This document shows, in pieces, positions 47,845-60,762 of a stretch of 64,000 nt of DNA (the stretch's first letter is position 1; each line of letters begins with the position of its first letter). The translations under genes were made by a program, and so were the position numbers. Source of the DNA: Strongyloides papillosus. Taxonomy: Eukaryota > Nematoda > Chromadorea > Rhabditida > Strongyloididae. The notes below the pieces were generated by a model. That model was not told where the DNA came from and made no database searches. It saw nothing but the letters and a program-made list of their open reading frames with translations. Location: the NCBI GenBank assembly GCA_005656395.1, contig SRSI01000002.1, forward strand, positions 310,001 to 374,000, written 5' to 3'.

Positions 47845-48590
47845 TAAATCCTGTTTTTGGAGTCAGTCGTACATTTTTAAAAAATTTGAGACAACTTAAA
47901 ATTTTACCCCCATTTTTATTTTATTAATAAAAAGAGGAACTGAATTACTATATGTTGGCAAATTTATTTGGTTTGAAACTTTGAGATACAGCAGCTGCAG
48001 TGATACAAATTCGTTTAAATTGAATTTTTTTAGTTTTCAATAAATAGATTGTTTTTAGAAATAAATATTGGTTCTGGGAGTAATTTTTTATGAAACAACG
48101 AATGAGCATAGTAGGAACATGCGATTTTCTAATTTTTGTACTAAAATTAAAGAGCTTAATGATCTACACTTTTTATTTTCTTTTTGTTCATAAATTTATA
48201 TGTAAAATTACATAAGAAATCGAATGAGCATAGTGAGAACATGCATCTTTTTGATTTTTGTACTCAAAAATTGAAAAAACTAAAAAAAATTCTAAAAAAC
48301 AATAAGGACGTAAATTTATGAAGTCGAAGATGTGCTCATTCGTTTTTTTTACAAAAAATTGCCACTAGAAACATTATTTGTTTTTAAAAAAATCTATTTA
48401 CGGTAAACTTATAAAAATTAATTTTTTCTGACTTTGACTTGCTGCAGCTCCTATATTTCAAAGTTTCAGGCCGAAAAATTTGCCAATATATATTTTTTTA
48501 GTTGCTTTTTCTACTAATAAAATAAAAATGGAGGGTAAAATTTTTAGTAGTATTTCTAATGTCTGATTGACTCACAAAGCGGGTTTCTAT
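47845..48590. repeat. Foldback element, about 740 bp
   Basis: The two arms (about 47850-48005 and 48425-48583) are inverted copies: for example CTTTGAGATACAGCAGCTGCAG on the left matches the complement of CTGCAGCTCCTATATTTCAAAG on the right, and CCATTTTTATTTTATTAATA matches TACTAATAAAATAAAAATGG. Inside, CGAATGAGCATAGT...GAACATGC occurs twice directly (48100, 48225) and once inverted (48325). No ORF; likely a MITE or other foldback repeat with no clear target duplication. Confidence 0.6.
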
Positions 48591-48599
48591 AACAAAAAG

Positions 48600-50690
48600 A
48601 AATAAGGAAAAAAATTTTGTCTCTCACATAACTCTCTTCAAATTCAACCAATTTTTATTGGTAAATAGCCAAAAGATGTGTTTTTTCTAACTAGAGGGGC
48701 TGGATCAGTTTTAAAAATTTTTGGCCAAATTTTGGCCAAATTATATTTAAAAAACATCGTTTTTTTGGCCTTTTTTAGCATAGATTTGACCAGGGTATAA
48801 CGTTATTTTAAAAAAGATAAGATACAATGATTTATATATCATTTGAAAGGTCTAATTCCAGAATAGTGCGGAAACACAGTCCTATTGAATTGTAATAAAA
48901 ATTAGCCGAGTTATGGTCCAAAGAGTGCTAACCATTTTAAAAAAATTATTAAAAAGTTAAATAGCTATAACTTAGTCATAACTTAATAAAATGAAATAAA
49001 ATAGTATCTGTTATATAGATGTAGGTCTGACTTAAAAAAGAAGTATCTAACAAAGTTTTTAGGTTAACAAAGAGAAGAGTTATATTAATTTGAATGTCAA
49101 CTTTTTCGCTTTTTTTTCATTTTTTTCACAAAAATCAATTTTGTCTTCAGCATAACTTTCTTTAAACTTAATCAAATTTTACGGTTAAGTAAAGATTAGA
49201 TGTGTTTTGTTTTAACTTAGTGCGGAAAATGGGTCTTAGAACTTTTAGTCTATAAATGGCCAAGTTATGTTTAAAAAATACCACATTTTTGGACAATTTT
49301 TTGCATAGTTTTGTGCAGAGAATAACTTTCTTCAAAGTTAATGAAATAAATTATTTTTTTAATGATTAAACAGATTTAAATCTGGAATCCTGGGGAAACA
49401 CAATACGATAGAAATATATGAAAAACTGACTAAGTTATGGACCCAAATATAGTCACCATTTTTTAAATAAAAACAAAAATTTTTTAATGCTGTAATCTAA
49501 ATGAAAGGTTGTTTAAAATAAATAAATTCAAAGTATTTTGTAGATCTATGTCTAACTTAAAAAATAAAACTACAACGAATTATATTCATTAACAAAATAA
49601 AGAGTTATACTTATTTAAATGTCAATTTTTTTGCTTTTTCTTCATCTTTTTCACAAAAATCAATTTTGTGATTGACATAACTTTTTTCAAAATTAATCAA
49701 TTTTTATGGTTAAGTAGTCATTAGATGTATTTTTTCTAACTTAGTGGGGAAAACGATCTTTGAAAATATTGGTTCATTGTAAGCCATGTTATTTTTAAAA
49801 AACACCATCTTTTAGTCACTTTTTTGTGTAGATATGTCTTTCAAAAAATCTTTTGTGAAAGTAAGTGAAATGTTATAACTTATGACTTTTTTGAATGTAC
49901 AAGTCAGGAATAAGGGGGAAACACAGCAGCATTAAGATTGGTAAAAAATCGCCCAAGTTATGGGTCAATAAGTGATGACTACTTTTTCGGTAAAAAATAA
50001 AGAGTTAAATAGCTACCACTTAATGGAAACTTCATAAAATTAAGTAGCCATGCTTTCTTTTATATAAATTAATGTCTAACTCTAAAAATGAAACTATTGC
50101 GAAGTTTACAGCTTATAAATAAAACGATTTATACCAATTTTAGTGTCATTTTTCTTGCTTTTTTTTTGCAAAAATCTATTTTGTTCTAGACATAACTCTT
50201 TTTAAAGTCCATCATTTATTATGATTAAATAGTCATCAGATGTATTTTTTCCTAACTTAACGGGAAAAATAAGTCACAAACCTTTTAGTCCACAATTGAT
50301 AAAATTATGTTAAAAAATATTACTTTTTTATATACTTTTTTTTGTATAGTTTTTCTCTTTCAAATAACTTTTGTAAAAGGAATTAAAATTTTATGTTTTA
50401 TGATTTATTTAGAATGTACGAGTATGAAATTGAGAGGTAAAACTCAGTATTAAAAAGATTAATAAAAGATAAATCAAATTATGGATCAAAAAGTGATGAT
50501 CATTTTTTTAGTAAAAATTAAACTTTCCTCATGTTATAACTTTATCAAAGTTGTTTAAAGTAAATAAAACTAAATTTACTACATATATCAAAGACTGGCA
50601 TAAAATATGAAAAATATAACGAAGTATGTAGATTAAAAACGAAAGAAGTTATTTTTAGGTATCAATTTTTTGATGTTTTTTTCCTTTATA
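48600..50690. repeat. Four diverged tandem units of about 520 bp
   Basis: A block of roughly 515-525 bp is repeated four times. Marker 1, ATTTTGT...CATAACT, lies at about 48613, 49138, 49663 and 50178. Marker 2, AAGTTATGG-TC-AA-(A)GTG/TA, lies at about 48910, 49433, 49954 and 50477. Divergence rises to the right. There is no conserved reading frame, so this is a decayed satellite-like or repeat-derived array. Confidence 0.7.
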
Positions 50691-51583
50691 TATTTGTAAA
50701 ATTAACGTAAATATGTAGTTAATAGAGCAATAATATTAAATTGTTTATACCAATTCAAAGGTATGATGAAAAGTCACTTTAATTGTTACTTGAAAATATT
50801 TGAATATACAGTTTTATTCACCTTTTAGATAATAAATGAGATTCTTTTTGTTGGGTAGATTTTTTTTTAACTAAACAGTTTCAATAAATGCAAACGTTAT
50901 GAAATGATTCTCAAACTCAGAAATATTTCATATTTTATGACAATGTATTTTCGGTTATCTTATATCTTCAGATATATATAATTTAATGAAATAATTTTTT
51001 TATACACATACTTTGATTTATAATTTAGTATAAAAATGCTTTTATAAAAAATATGCTCCGCAGACCAGCCCCGACCTGCCGAAGGCGGGTCTAAGGCTGG
51101 TTTAATAAAAAGTAGTAATAAAATTGCATTATATTGAATTGTTAACTGTCGTATTTCCAAAAGTTAAAGGTATAAAAATAAGATTAAATATATAAAAAAT
51201 TTAAAAAATTCGTAGTAACATTTTTATGTGATAATAGTTATGCTAAAAAAAATATGTGAAATAATAATAAGTAATGTAAAAGTACTGTAGTTTTAAAAAA
51301 ATTTTGTTTACAAAAATAATGTAAGATTTCTTAAACAAATCCGAATAAATGAGTAAATTCTGAATATTGACTAATCTTATTATTGTCTACAATTTTAATC
51401 TGTGCATAAAATTTCTAAAAAAATAGCATATACAGTTAATTTTTTTTAAATTAATAAAATTGAAGTATTCAAATAATGATAACAATATTTAAAATTATTT
51501 AGTAATGTTACACATATTTAATGGAACTCTTTTTAATCTATTAAAACAACAAAAATATTTTCATTAACTACTTCAAAAAATAA
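50691..51583. other. Gene-free, with one GC-rich hairpin
   Basis: AT-rich. A 40 bp inverted repeat (51063-51102; arms GACCAGCC..GACCTGCC and GGCGGGTC..GGCTGGTT, loop GAA) stands out, followed on its minus strand by a T run. It shares GC-rich style but no clear sequence with the element at 47.7 kb. Nothing else recognised. Confidence 0.45.
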
Positions 51584-52643
51584 CATGCATCAACGGGTAA
51601 AATTACCTGGCACCCAACCCGGAAAGAAAAAAAAAATTAGAATTTTTTTTTCGACCCGGAATGAGTTAATTTTTTTAACAGGTCGACTTTTTTTATTATC
51701 TTGACACGAAAAACAAGGTAAATTTTTTGGAAAATTAAATCATTTATATCATAATTTTTTTGGTCCTGGATTTTAGTTACCACTAAAGCTAAAAAGGTAA
51801 GTTAGTACTTCCTAAATGATTAAGTACCATTAATTCCTTACTTTAGATATGTAAAAAGATGTGAAACGCAAAGGAAAACACTCTAAAAGGGATGATGGTG
51901 ATAGTGTTAATGATAAAGAAGCACTTTTAAATTTTACTGATAATTTGATAGGTAATATTTGTTCAAGATTTAAATCACACTTCAATCATCCTTTTATAAA
52001 CTTGAGCTTGTTTTTATGTCCTGGTATGGTAAATAAAGAAAAAGTAATTGATATTAAACAGGTAGAAAAATATATCATTAACAGTTGCTCAAAATATATC
52101 TCTCATTTAAACAACAATAATGAAAAATATGATGATGTCCCAGAAAATTTTAAAAATCTTGAATTTATTAAAGTATCTTCTGACGACAAAAAAAAATCTT
52201 TGTTTTTGAATCAGATAAAAGTAGAACTTAAACATTTTAAGTTTCACTCTTCTACCTCAAAATTAGAATTTAGAGAGTTTTGGGAAAAACATGGAGATGA
52301 ATTAATACATTTGAAACAAATAGCAGTGAAAATTTTTACATGTCAAGCTACAAGTGCATCTTGTGAACGTTTAAATTAATTTTTTAAAAAAAGATTATTA
52401 TCTAGGCTACGACTATCAAACAATCAATTACGTTCTGAAACTCTTGTATCACGTAATATTTTTTGATTATAATTAAATTTTTTTTATCTTAAAATAAACT
52501 CTATTAAATAATTTGTTATTAATATGTATATAGTTAAGCTTTAAAAAAATGAATATTTCAGAAAAAATATATTTTATGACCCGGCAATACATGGAAATTC
52601 TTATGACCCGACCCGGCACTAAAATTTTTCATTTTGATGCATG
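51584..52643 (+). mobile_element. hAT transposon relic with broken transposase
   Basis: The frame 51861-52466 encodes the C-terminal part of a hAT transposase: LIHLKQIAVKIFTCQATSASCERLN is the dimerisation-domain hallmark, continuing FFKKRLLSRLRLSNNQLRSET past an in-frame TAA at 52378-52380. It starts only with GTG and lacks the catalytic N-terminal part. The outer ends share CATGCATCAA in inverted orientation (51584 and 52643), and ACCCGG motifs cluster inside both ends. I see no 8 bp target duplication, so the exact ends are uncertain. Confidence 0.6.
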
Positions 52644-53064
52644 CTACTCAAAAATTACTAAAATATAAATATTTAATAGTTTATCTTGGCTATACACTGA
52701 AAAAATTCTAATTTATTTTATGTCACATTACGTTATTGACAATTTTATAATTTAACTATTAATAATTTAATTATTTTTTAACAAGAAAGACGGATATGAC
52801 TTTAAACTTATCAAGAAAATATTCATGAAACATCAATAGTTATCGATAACAATTGTAGACAAAAATAAATTTTTTTTCTCTTTGTCTAAAGGTACTGCCC
52901 GAAAATCGAATTGTTTTTCAGTGTCAGAGCTGTGTGTGTTATTTTGAAAGTTAAGGTCTGAATTAATGAATGAATCTTTGAACAATTCTTTAAATTCATT
53001 TTATAATAGCAACACATTTGATCGCGATTCCAACCCATTTAAGATTAAAAAAATAAACTTTTTA
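52644..53064. other. Intergenic, nothing recognised
   Basis: AT-rich sequence between two mobile elements. Confidence 0.35.
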
Positions 53065-53660
53065 CAAAAAAATTGAATATTTTATCAAAATAACAATACC
53101 AAAAACTTCGTTTTTGTAAAAAAACATACTATTATATTGAGATTCATTTTGCAAACTCAAAAGTATAAAAATAAATTTTGCGCACTCAAAAGGATAAAAA
53201 TAAATTTTTATTTTTATATTATCACTTTACCTGGCAATATAAAAGTATCGCCGTCCGAGGCATTTGAATACTTTATCGTTTGTGATTGAACAATAGTTGA
53301 AGCAAACATTTCTTTTAAATTATTTACATTTTGATTTTTATTGGTTAGAAATTAAAATACTTACTTTTGTAGAGACTTGTTTGTAAATGTTATATTAGGT
53401 ATATCTTTATTTTTTATTATTTTAATGAGAAAAGCTCTTATTATTTAATATTCAGTGATATCTTTTTGTAGTCTTTAACAAATATTTATATGCTTCGAAC
53501 GGCGATACTTTTATATTGCCAAGTAAAATGATAATATAAAAATCAAAATTTATTTTCATACTTTTGAGTGCACAAAATGAATCTCAATATAAAAGTATGT
53601 TTTTTACAAAAACTAAGTTTTTAATATTGTTATTTATTTTCATAATTTTTCGTGACAAAA
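53065..53660. repeat. Inverted-repeat element, about 600 bp
   Basis: Left arm (about 53085-53270) and right arm (about 53490-53645) are inverted copies; both contain GGCAATATAAAAGTATCGCC and ATATTGAGATTCATTTTG in opposite orientation. The left arm carries an extra internal direct duplication of about 30 bp (CTCAAAAGTATAAAAATAAA, then CTCAAAAGGATAAAAATAAA). Central about 200 bp without ORF. Likely a non-autonomous transposon. Confidence 0.6.
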
Positions 53661-54466
53661 ATTTAATTATCTACAAACTCTACAATGAAAAATGTTTATA
53701 TTGTAAGTAGCCAAAAAACAGTTTCTAGGCACATCTTTTCAATCATGACATTAATTAATTTTTAAATCATTTAAATTTATATTAAACATAAGAAAAAACA
53801 GTAAAAATTGTAAATTTACAACAATAAAAAGAAGATAATTTACAAAAATCTTCACTTAAATAGATTTTAGTTTCTAAAAATATATATTGAAAAGTTAAAA
53901 GTTAATGTCTAAAGATTTTAAATCTAAAAAGTTAAAATTTTTTCTAAAGTCTAACTTGTTTTTAATATTATTGTCACGAAAAACCTTCTGATAATGCAAA
54001 AAAAACTACGATTTTTTTTATCTTTCTTGTAAAATAATTATTCAACACAAAGTAATGACACACATACATAGTAAATTTGTATGTGTGTGTGTGTCAAATC
54101 TATAGTTAATTTGTGGCCCGGCTATTAATTCAAAAAATCACCATTTTTGGCACTTTGATCTTAATTATCTCCACTTTGGAGAAACTTTTTTTAAAATTTC
54201 TTTTTAAATTATGATAGTCAATGTTGAAATCTATCTCCATGCAAAATTTCAGGATCTAAATCTCAAATTAAAGGGTTCAAAAATTCTAACGTTGCATATC
54301 TCGTTGCATACGTTAACGAGTCAATATAAAAGTATATAAAAATTAATTTTTATGTTAACATTTTTTGTTAAAAAAATATGTCTATTATTTTAGAATAACT
54401 CCATTTATTGTTAATACCAATTTTTTTATCATAATTGTATCTTCACTTTCTGATAATACTAAATCC
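53661..54466. other. Intergenic, nothing recognised
   Basis: AT-rich with a short TGTGTGTGTGTG run near 54080. No gene seen. Confidence 0.4.
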
Positions 54467-56117
54467 ATATATATAGATCATAAAATTTCTTAATCATAAC
54501 GGAAATGAAAAAAATAAAAATGTAAACTTTTTAATTTTTACTATAATACACCCGATGTAATTGAAATAATATTTATTTGCTAGATGAGTGTGTATCCTCT
54601 CCTGTTTTTATATGCCCAGTCTATTGGCACCCAAAAAATTTTTCAATTTCCTTTTTATCATAATTTTTATCTCCTTCATTATTCTTACTTATATTTAAAT
54701 TTTCTAATTTACATTCAATTTTTAACTCAGCTTCCAACTCATCTAACGAAAAATTTCTGCCGATTTATCCTAAATTTTTCAAATTGAGAATCTCTCTCAA
54801 CTGTCTCAATATCTCATAGCGAATTCTATTATCTTTATCCTTTCTTGCAAAATGAACATTTTGCACAGAGACAATATTCTTAAGTTTCTTGAATGATTCT
54901 TCTACATTTTTTTTAATTTAGCTTGAAGGTTATTAAAAAACTCAAGATTTTCCGAATCTATCTGCTCAATTCTTCTAACCAAATAAGTAAGCTTGGTACT
55001 ATTTTCATCACTTTCAATGATTCTTCTGACCAACTTCTTTTTTGTCCCTGACTCTTGAAGTTCAAAATCCTTATAAGTCTGAATTAATTTTGTTTTCAAG
55101 TTGTACTTGACCAATAATTTGTATTCTTCTATTAAATTTTTTATATTCAAAAACACAATAAACAAAAATTTAATAATACAATTTTATTAAATATAAAATT
55201 ATATACTGGGTACAATATAAATAATATAACAATTACTAATAATAAACATATAGCGATTATTTATTTTATTCTCATTATTAGATTTATTATATAGATTTAT
55301 TATTAAATTTATTTGTTCGTCCACTCTTTTAAAAATACTTCATTTTTTTTTATTGTTTCATTATCTGCTTATTTTCTTATTATCATCAACAAATTATAGA
55401 TTACATACTATATTACTCTGGACGAACTAAAAAAATAAACTGTATAAAAATCGAAATAATGTTAAATTTTTACTCAGACAATTACCTGAACTACTAACTA
55501 TCTTAACACATTGTTGATCGCGTAACTAGATATTATCTACATTCAAAAAAAGTAAAAGCGCCAAAAGACTATATTAAACAACTTAAATAATTAATAGATT
55601 AATATTATTTTCTTCTTTAAAAAAAGTCGTAATTGTCAATGTGTTAATAATTAGAATATAAGTAATACTAAATACTAATAATAAATCGAATATAATAAAA
55701 ATAATAATTAAAATTTTTATTATTTTATAAGGCTAAATAACTTTTTTTCTTTATTATAATGTTTTAAAAATAGATAAAAAATTAAATAACATTATTTGCT
55801 TTTCATATAAGAAATAAACATTTGTTTTGTAAAAATATCTAAAGTGTAGAAATCTATTACATTAATTAGAATAACGATTTTATAGCAGAATCTATGACAA
55901 AAAGTTTTTGCCTCTTAGTTAAATAATAATATATTACCACATATATATGGTAAAGAACAATAAAGTTATTAATGCTTAATATGAAAAGATACTTTTATGT
56001 TCTTATGTACTCATATGATATAATACAAAGTTAAAGTAAAAACAATAGTTCTACAACAAAATATGTTTTAAAATTATCTCTATCATTCCGATTTTAGTAG
56101 ACACCTAGTATACGTTC
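54467..56117. repeat. Near-identical duplication, copy 1
   Basis: This stretch matches 62349-64000 base for base as far as I can compare, apart from one A in a homopolymer (54506-54512 versus the second copy). The left breakpoint lies in a TATATATA run. The right boundary is set by the end of the window, so the real duplication is longer. Offset 7.88 kb. Confidence 0.9.
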
Positions 56118-58534
56118 TTTTATCTAAAGATACTGTATAAAAATAAAATATTTATTAAGACTTGTAGCTGTGTATATAGATTATTGATAAAAAAAATCTA
56201 TAAAACTAAGGATAAAATAAAAATATTTTAAAATGTTATAAAATTATTGATAGTAAATAAATGGTTTTTTTTTAGATTTTAAATATTATTTTGTTTCTTT
56301 TTTTTATTTTAAATTATTTTTTTCTCATTATTGTGTTTAATTAATTATAAAAACATTGATATTAACTAATAAATATTATTTGATAATAATATAATTTTAT
56401 ATTAAATATTCCTAAATAAATTATTTTGTTTAAACTTACTATCAATTAATGTACATTTTAAATTCATATTTTTTCTGGATGCTACAAAATGTACTATAAT
56501 AAATATGCGATTATTTTCTTGTCCCTTATTTCCCACTATAATCTGATATTCATAATTTCTTTCATCAATTATTTGATCTGAACGCATTTTATCCATTTGC
56601 AGGACGTAATAACGTTCTAACAATGATTTTACTTTTTCGTTACTCTTACATTCTTCCGTTACAATATCATTATTTACAGTTGGCCATCCGTCTATATCAA
56701 TTTCTGGAACACATTTTGGTTGACCAATATTAGCTTAAAATAAATTGTATAAAAAGTCCAGTTAAAGTTAAATTTTAAGTCAGACAATTGCTATAGCCAA
56801 TAACTACTCTAACACATTGACAATTGCGTATCTGAATATAAGACACAGTCAAAAAATAAATAAATAAATAAAACTAAAAGAGTGTATAAAAACACTTAAA
56901 ATCGACAATTAACTAATATAGGCTAATATTAATTTTTCTTTAAAAATAGCTATAGTTGTCAATGAATTAATAATTAGAATATAAGTGACACCAATTAATA
57001 ATATAAATTAAATATTTTAAATTTATTAATTAAAAAATTTATTTACGTATATGTTAAATAACTTTTTCTTTTATATGATGTTTTAAAAATAGATCGAGAA
57101 AAAAAAAATAAACTTCTACTATAAGTAAAAATAATACTAACTACATTTCACATAAGAAATTTACATTTGTTTTGTAAAAATACCTTAAGCGTAAATATTT
57201 AATAGATTATTTGAAATTACGATTCCATAACAAAGTCTATGACAAAAAAATTTTGCTCTCTTAAATAAATAATAATATATTTTTATGGTAAGGACAAAAA
57301 AGTTACTAATGTATTATTATAAAAAGATATTTTTAAATCCATATGTATTCATATGATATAATACAAAATTAAAGTAAAAACAATAATTCTACAACAAAAT
57401 ATGTATTTAAATTATCTCTGTCATTTCGAACTTAGTAAACACTTAATACATGTTTTTTTTATCTAATAATATCATCTATAAGTGAAATAGTTTTAATGAC
57501 TTTTAGCAATGTATGTAGATTATTAATAAAAAAAATCTATAAAACTGTGAAAAAATTAAAGTATTTAAATATGTTATAGAGTTATTACTCCCTAATAAAT
57601 ATTTTTTCAGATTTTTAATATTATTTTGTTCCTTTTTCTTTGTACTTAAAATTAATTTTGTTTTTCATTTTTTTGTTTAATTAATTAAAAAAACCTTGAT
57701 ATTAACTAATAAATATTATTTATTTATTTTAATTTTATATTAAATATTCTCAAGTAAATTTTTCTATTTAAACTTACAATCAGGTTTTTTACAAATACCC
57801 ATTGTGCTATTTTCTTCGATCTGATATTCTCGATATATGCATTTATAACTTCCATCATTTTCTTTCATTCTAAATTGATATTCAAAAATTTTATAGATTG
57901 CAAAATTATAATAATTATATTTTTTTATTTCTAAGTCTTTATTTTTAAACTCTTTATCAAATGTTCCTTTACATGCACTTAATATTTCATCATTATCATT
58001 AAGAATAAGAAACCCTTCTGTATCAAAATCAAATTTACAATATTTAGAGTAATCCTTTGCTAAAAAATAATTTGTATAAAAATTTGAAATGTATTTAATT
58101 TTTTAGTTTGTTAATTACTTTAGCTACTAACTATTAAATAATTAAAAAAGAATAATACTCAGTTTAAATAATAAATATTATTGATATAATATAATTTTAT
58201 ATTAAGTATTTCCTAATAATTTAATTTTTTTTGAACTTACGAGAGAAAGATAAAGAACAACTAGGCCCTTCGCCGTCATGATGTTCGCTAAATCGTCTCT
58301 GTTCACATAATATTTCTCCATTTCTTCTGTTTCTATATATATATAGATAAGTATTAGCTCTGACATATGTTTCATTCTCTTCATCAATTTTTTTTATTTT
58401 ATAAAGATAATAATCAGATGTTTTATATAATCCTCCTCCTGATTTATTACATGTTTTTATTTCTTCTTCCTCATTATAAATTGGAAATCCATTCTTGTCA
58501 ATATCTAGAAAACATTGTTCAATAGATTTATTAG
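54902..58534 (-). CDS. Modular four-cysteine gene with repeated phase 1-1 exons
   Basis: Exons, in order of transcription: D 58534-58241, C 58059-57778, B 56733-56440 and A 55128-54902 (terminal, stop TAG). D, C and B are 98, 94 and 98 codons, each with an A-rich AG acceptor, a GTAAGT donor and phase 1 at both ends. They are related: C-x20/21-C, a D-x-D-x-x-G-[FW] loop between these cysteines (DIDKNGF, DFDTEGF, DIDIDGW), then C-x15-C near the end; B has Phe for the third Cys. Exon A is different: charged and helical (RRIIESDENS, IEQIDSENLEF). No first exon with a signal peptide was found, so the gene is incomplete. The cysteine pattern suggests a secreted multi-domain protein, family unknown. 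Confidence 0.6.
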
Positions 58535-60758
58535 CTTTAAAATAAACTGTATAAAAAGTCAAGTTGAAGTTGAATTTTTAGCCAGACAATTACGTTAGTT
58601 ATTAACTACTTAAACATATTGACGTCTACGTAGCTAATTATGGTTTACTGTCAAAAAAAAAATAAAATGTCCTAAATACTATATAAAAACAATTAAAATC
58701 ATTCATAAACTAATATTATTTTTTTCTTCAGTAGTATTCATGGTCGTCAATAGATTAATAATCAAAACATAAGTAATATTAACAAATAATAATAAATTGA
58801 ATATACTTATCTACTAATTAAAAATTTTAATATTTTATATAGCAGAATAATTTTTTTAATCCTTATGATGTTTACAAAAAAAAAAAGATGAAAATAGAAA
58901 AATCTTTCACTATTAACAAAAAAATCATGTTAGTTGGTTTGATATAAAGGTTTACATTTGTTTAATAAAAATATTTTAAGTGTAATAATTTACTACATTA
59001 ATTGAATTACGATTTCATAACTAAACTTATAACAAAAACTTTTAATCTTCTTACATAAATAATGATATATTATCACATTTATATGCTAAGAACAATATAG
59101 TTATAATGTTTTAATATAGAAAGATACTTTTAAATTGTGTGTACTTATATGATATAATACAAAATTAAAGTTAAAACAATAGTTCTACAACAAAATATGT
59201 GTTAAAATTATCTCTGTTTCCCTGACTTATAAAAAAATAATACACGTATCTTTTATATAAAGATACCATCTAAAAATTTAATAGTTTCTATAATTTTTAA
59301 CTTTATGTCTAGATTATTGGTAAAAAAAATCTGTAAGACTATGAAAAAATTCAAGTATTATTATATTTTATATAGAATTATTAATTACAAATAAATATTT
59401 TTTATATTTTTTTGTTACTTTTTTTTACTTAAAGTTAAGTTTTTCTTATTGTTCTATTTAATTAATCGAAAAAGAATAATCATAATATTAATTAATAAAT
59501 ATTATTAATATAATATTATATTAAATATACTCTAATATTTTATTTTTTTAGAATTAAATTTTTTTACTACACTTATTAAAATTAACTTTCTAAAAAGTCG
59601 AGTTATAGTTAAAATATTAGTCAATTATTACCTCGATTTTTAACTGCTTTAATATTTAGAATATAAATTATATTAATTAATAATAATAAGTAGAATATAC
59701 CAAAACTATTAATTAAAAATTTCATTATTGAATATGACTAAATAATTTTTTTCACCCTTTTATAGTAAAAAATTTTTGAAATTTATGCTGAACAAAATGA
59801 AAATTAAATATTTAAGAATAGTATATCTAAATATTTTTTAATAATACTATATTATCATTAATGTTTTAGATTAAAAATATATTACAATAGTATAAGTTCA
59901 AATATTCTTTTTTGATTTTATAGAAACGTTATCACACAAAATAAAAAATTTATACAGTGTTTCACAAAAATTATTTCGCACTTTTAGTATTAGTAATCTT
60001 TCTTATTGTTGATATAAAATTTTGTACCATAGTTATTTTATGGGTCAAAATAATAAAATCATAAATCTTTACTTTAATCAAAAATTCTGATATAAGTAGA
60101 ATTACTGACTTTGGCTCATAGGACACTCAGCTAAAATAATTTTACCTTTTGGTAAAGTGTAACCGTAATTGAATTTTACGGTAAACAAATTTAATAAAAG
60201 TGACTAAAAGTACAATAATGAGAACATCTTTTTTTAAATAAAAGGTATTTAACATTAAAGTAATTGGTAGACTTTTTTATTGAGTAAGAAGTTTTCTATA
60301 AGAAGAAAATATTCTAAAGTTGATTGTATACTTAACTGTAATTTTTGATCACAATCATTATAAATCATACATTTTTAAGGTATTTTCTCTCTTTTTTTTC
60401 TAAAACTCGAAATAATAATCATAATTTTAACATTTAATTTATCATGCATCACTAATTCAATTTAAATTAAATTTTTATGTACATCACACCGATATGCAGT
60501 CACTATATGTACTTTTATATAGGAAAATTTTATACTATAAAGAGTATAATAAATCCTTGAATATTAATATTTTTTTTTGAAAATTGGTCAAATGTCTTTA
60601 ATTTTAGTACAGATTCTCATGATATTTTTATTTTCTAAAAATTCCTTTTTATGGAAAAAAATTTTTTTGATGGGCATTTTTTTTATTTATGTTACCTTTT
60701 ATGTTATGACACCTATATCATTCGAAAGCCCATATTTTCTTCTGTATATCTACAAATT
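58535..60758. other. Upstream part of array, with a decayed module
   Basis: The intron-type sequence flanking exons A-D continues here: CTACAACAAAATATG recurs at 59185 and a further copy of the exon-flanking segment (AAAGTCGAGTTATAGTT ... AGTCAATTATTACCTCG) lies at about 59590-59640, but no exon follows it. No first exon is recognised. A lone TACAGTGTTTCAC end near 59955 has no partner. Confidence 0.4.
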
Positions 60759-60762
60759 TTAA

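Noticed and set aside
54584..54787. Plus-strand hydrophobic frame, also at 62467-62670
   Set aside because: Antisense to the coding-like sequence downstream of exon A; identical in both copies only because the DNA is duplicated.
59955..59985. TACAGTGTTTCAC, like one end of a Tc1/mariner element
   Set aside because: No inverted partner found within the window.
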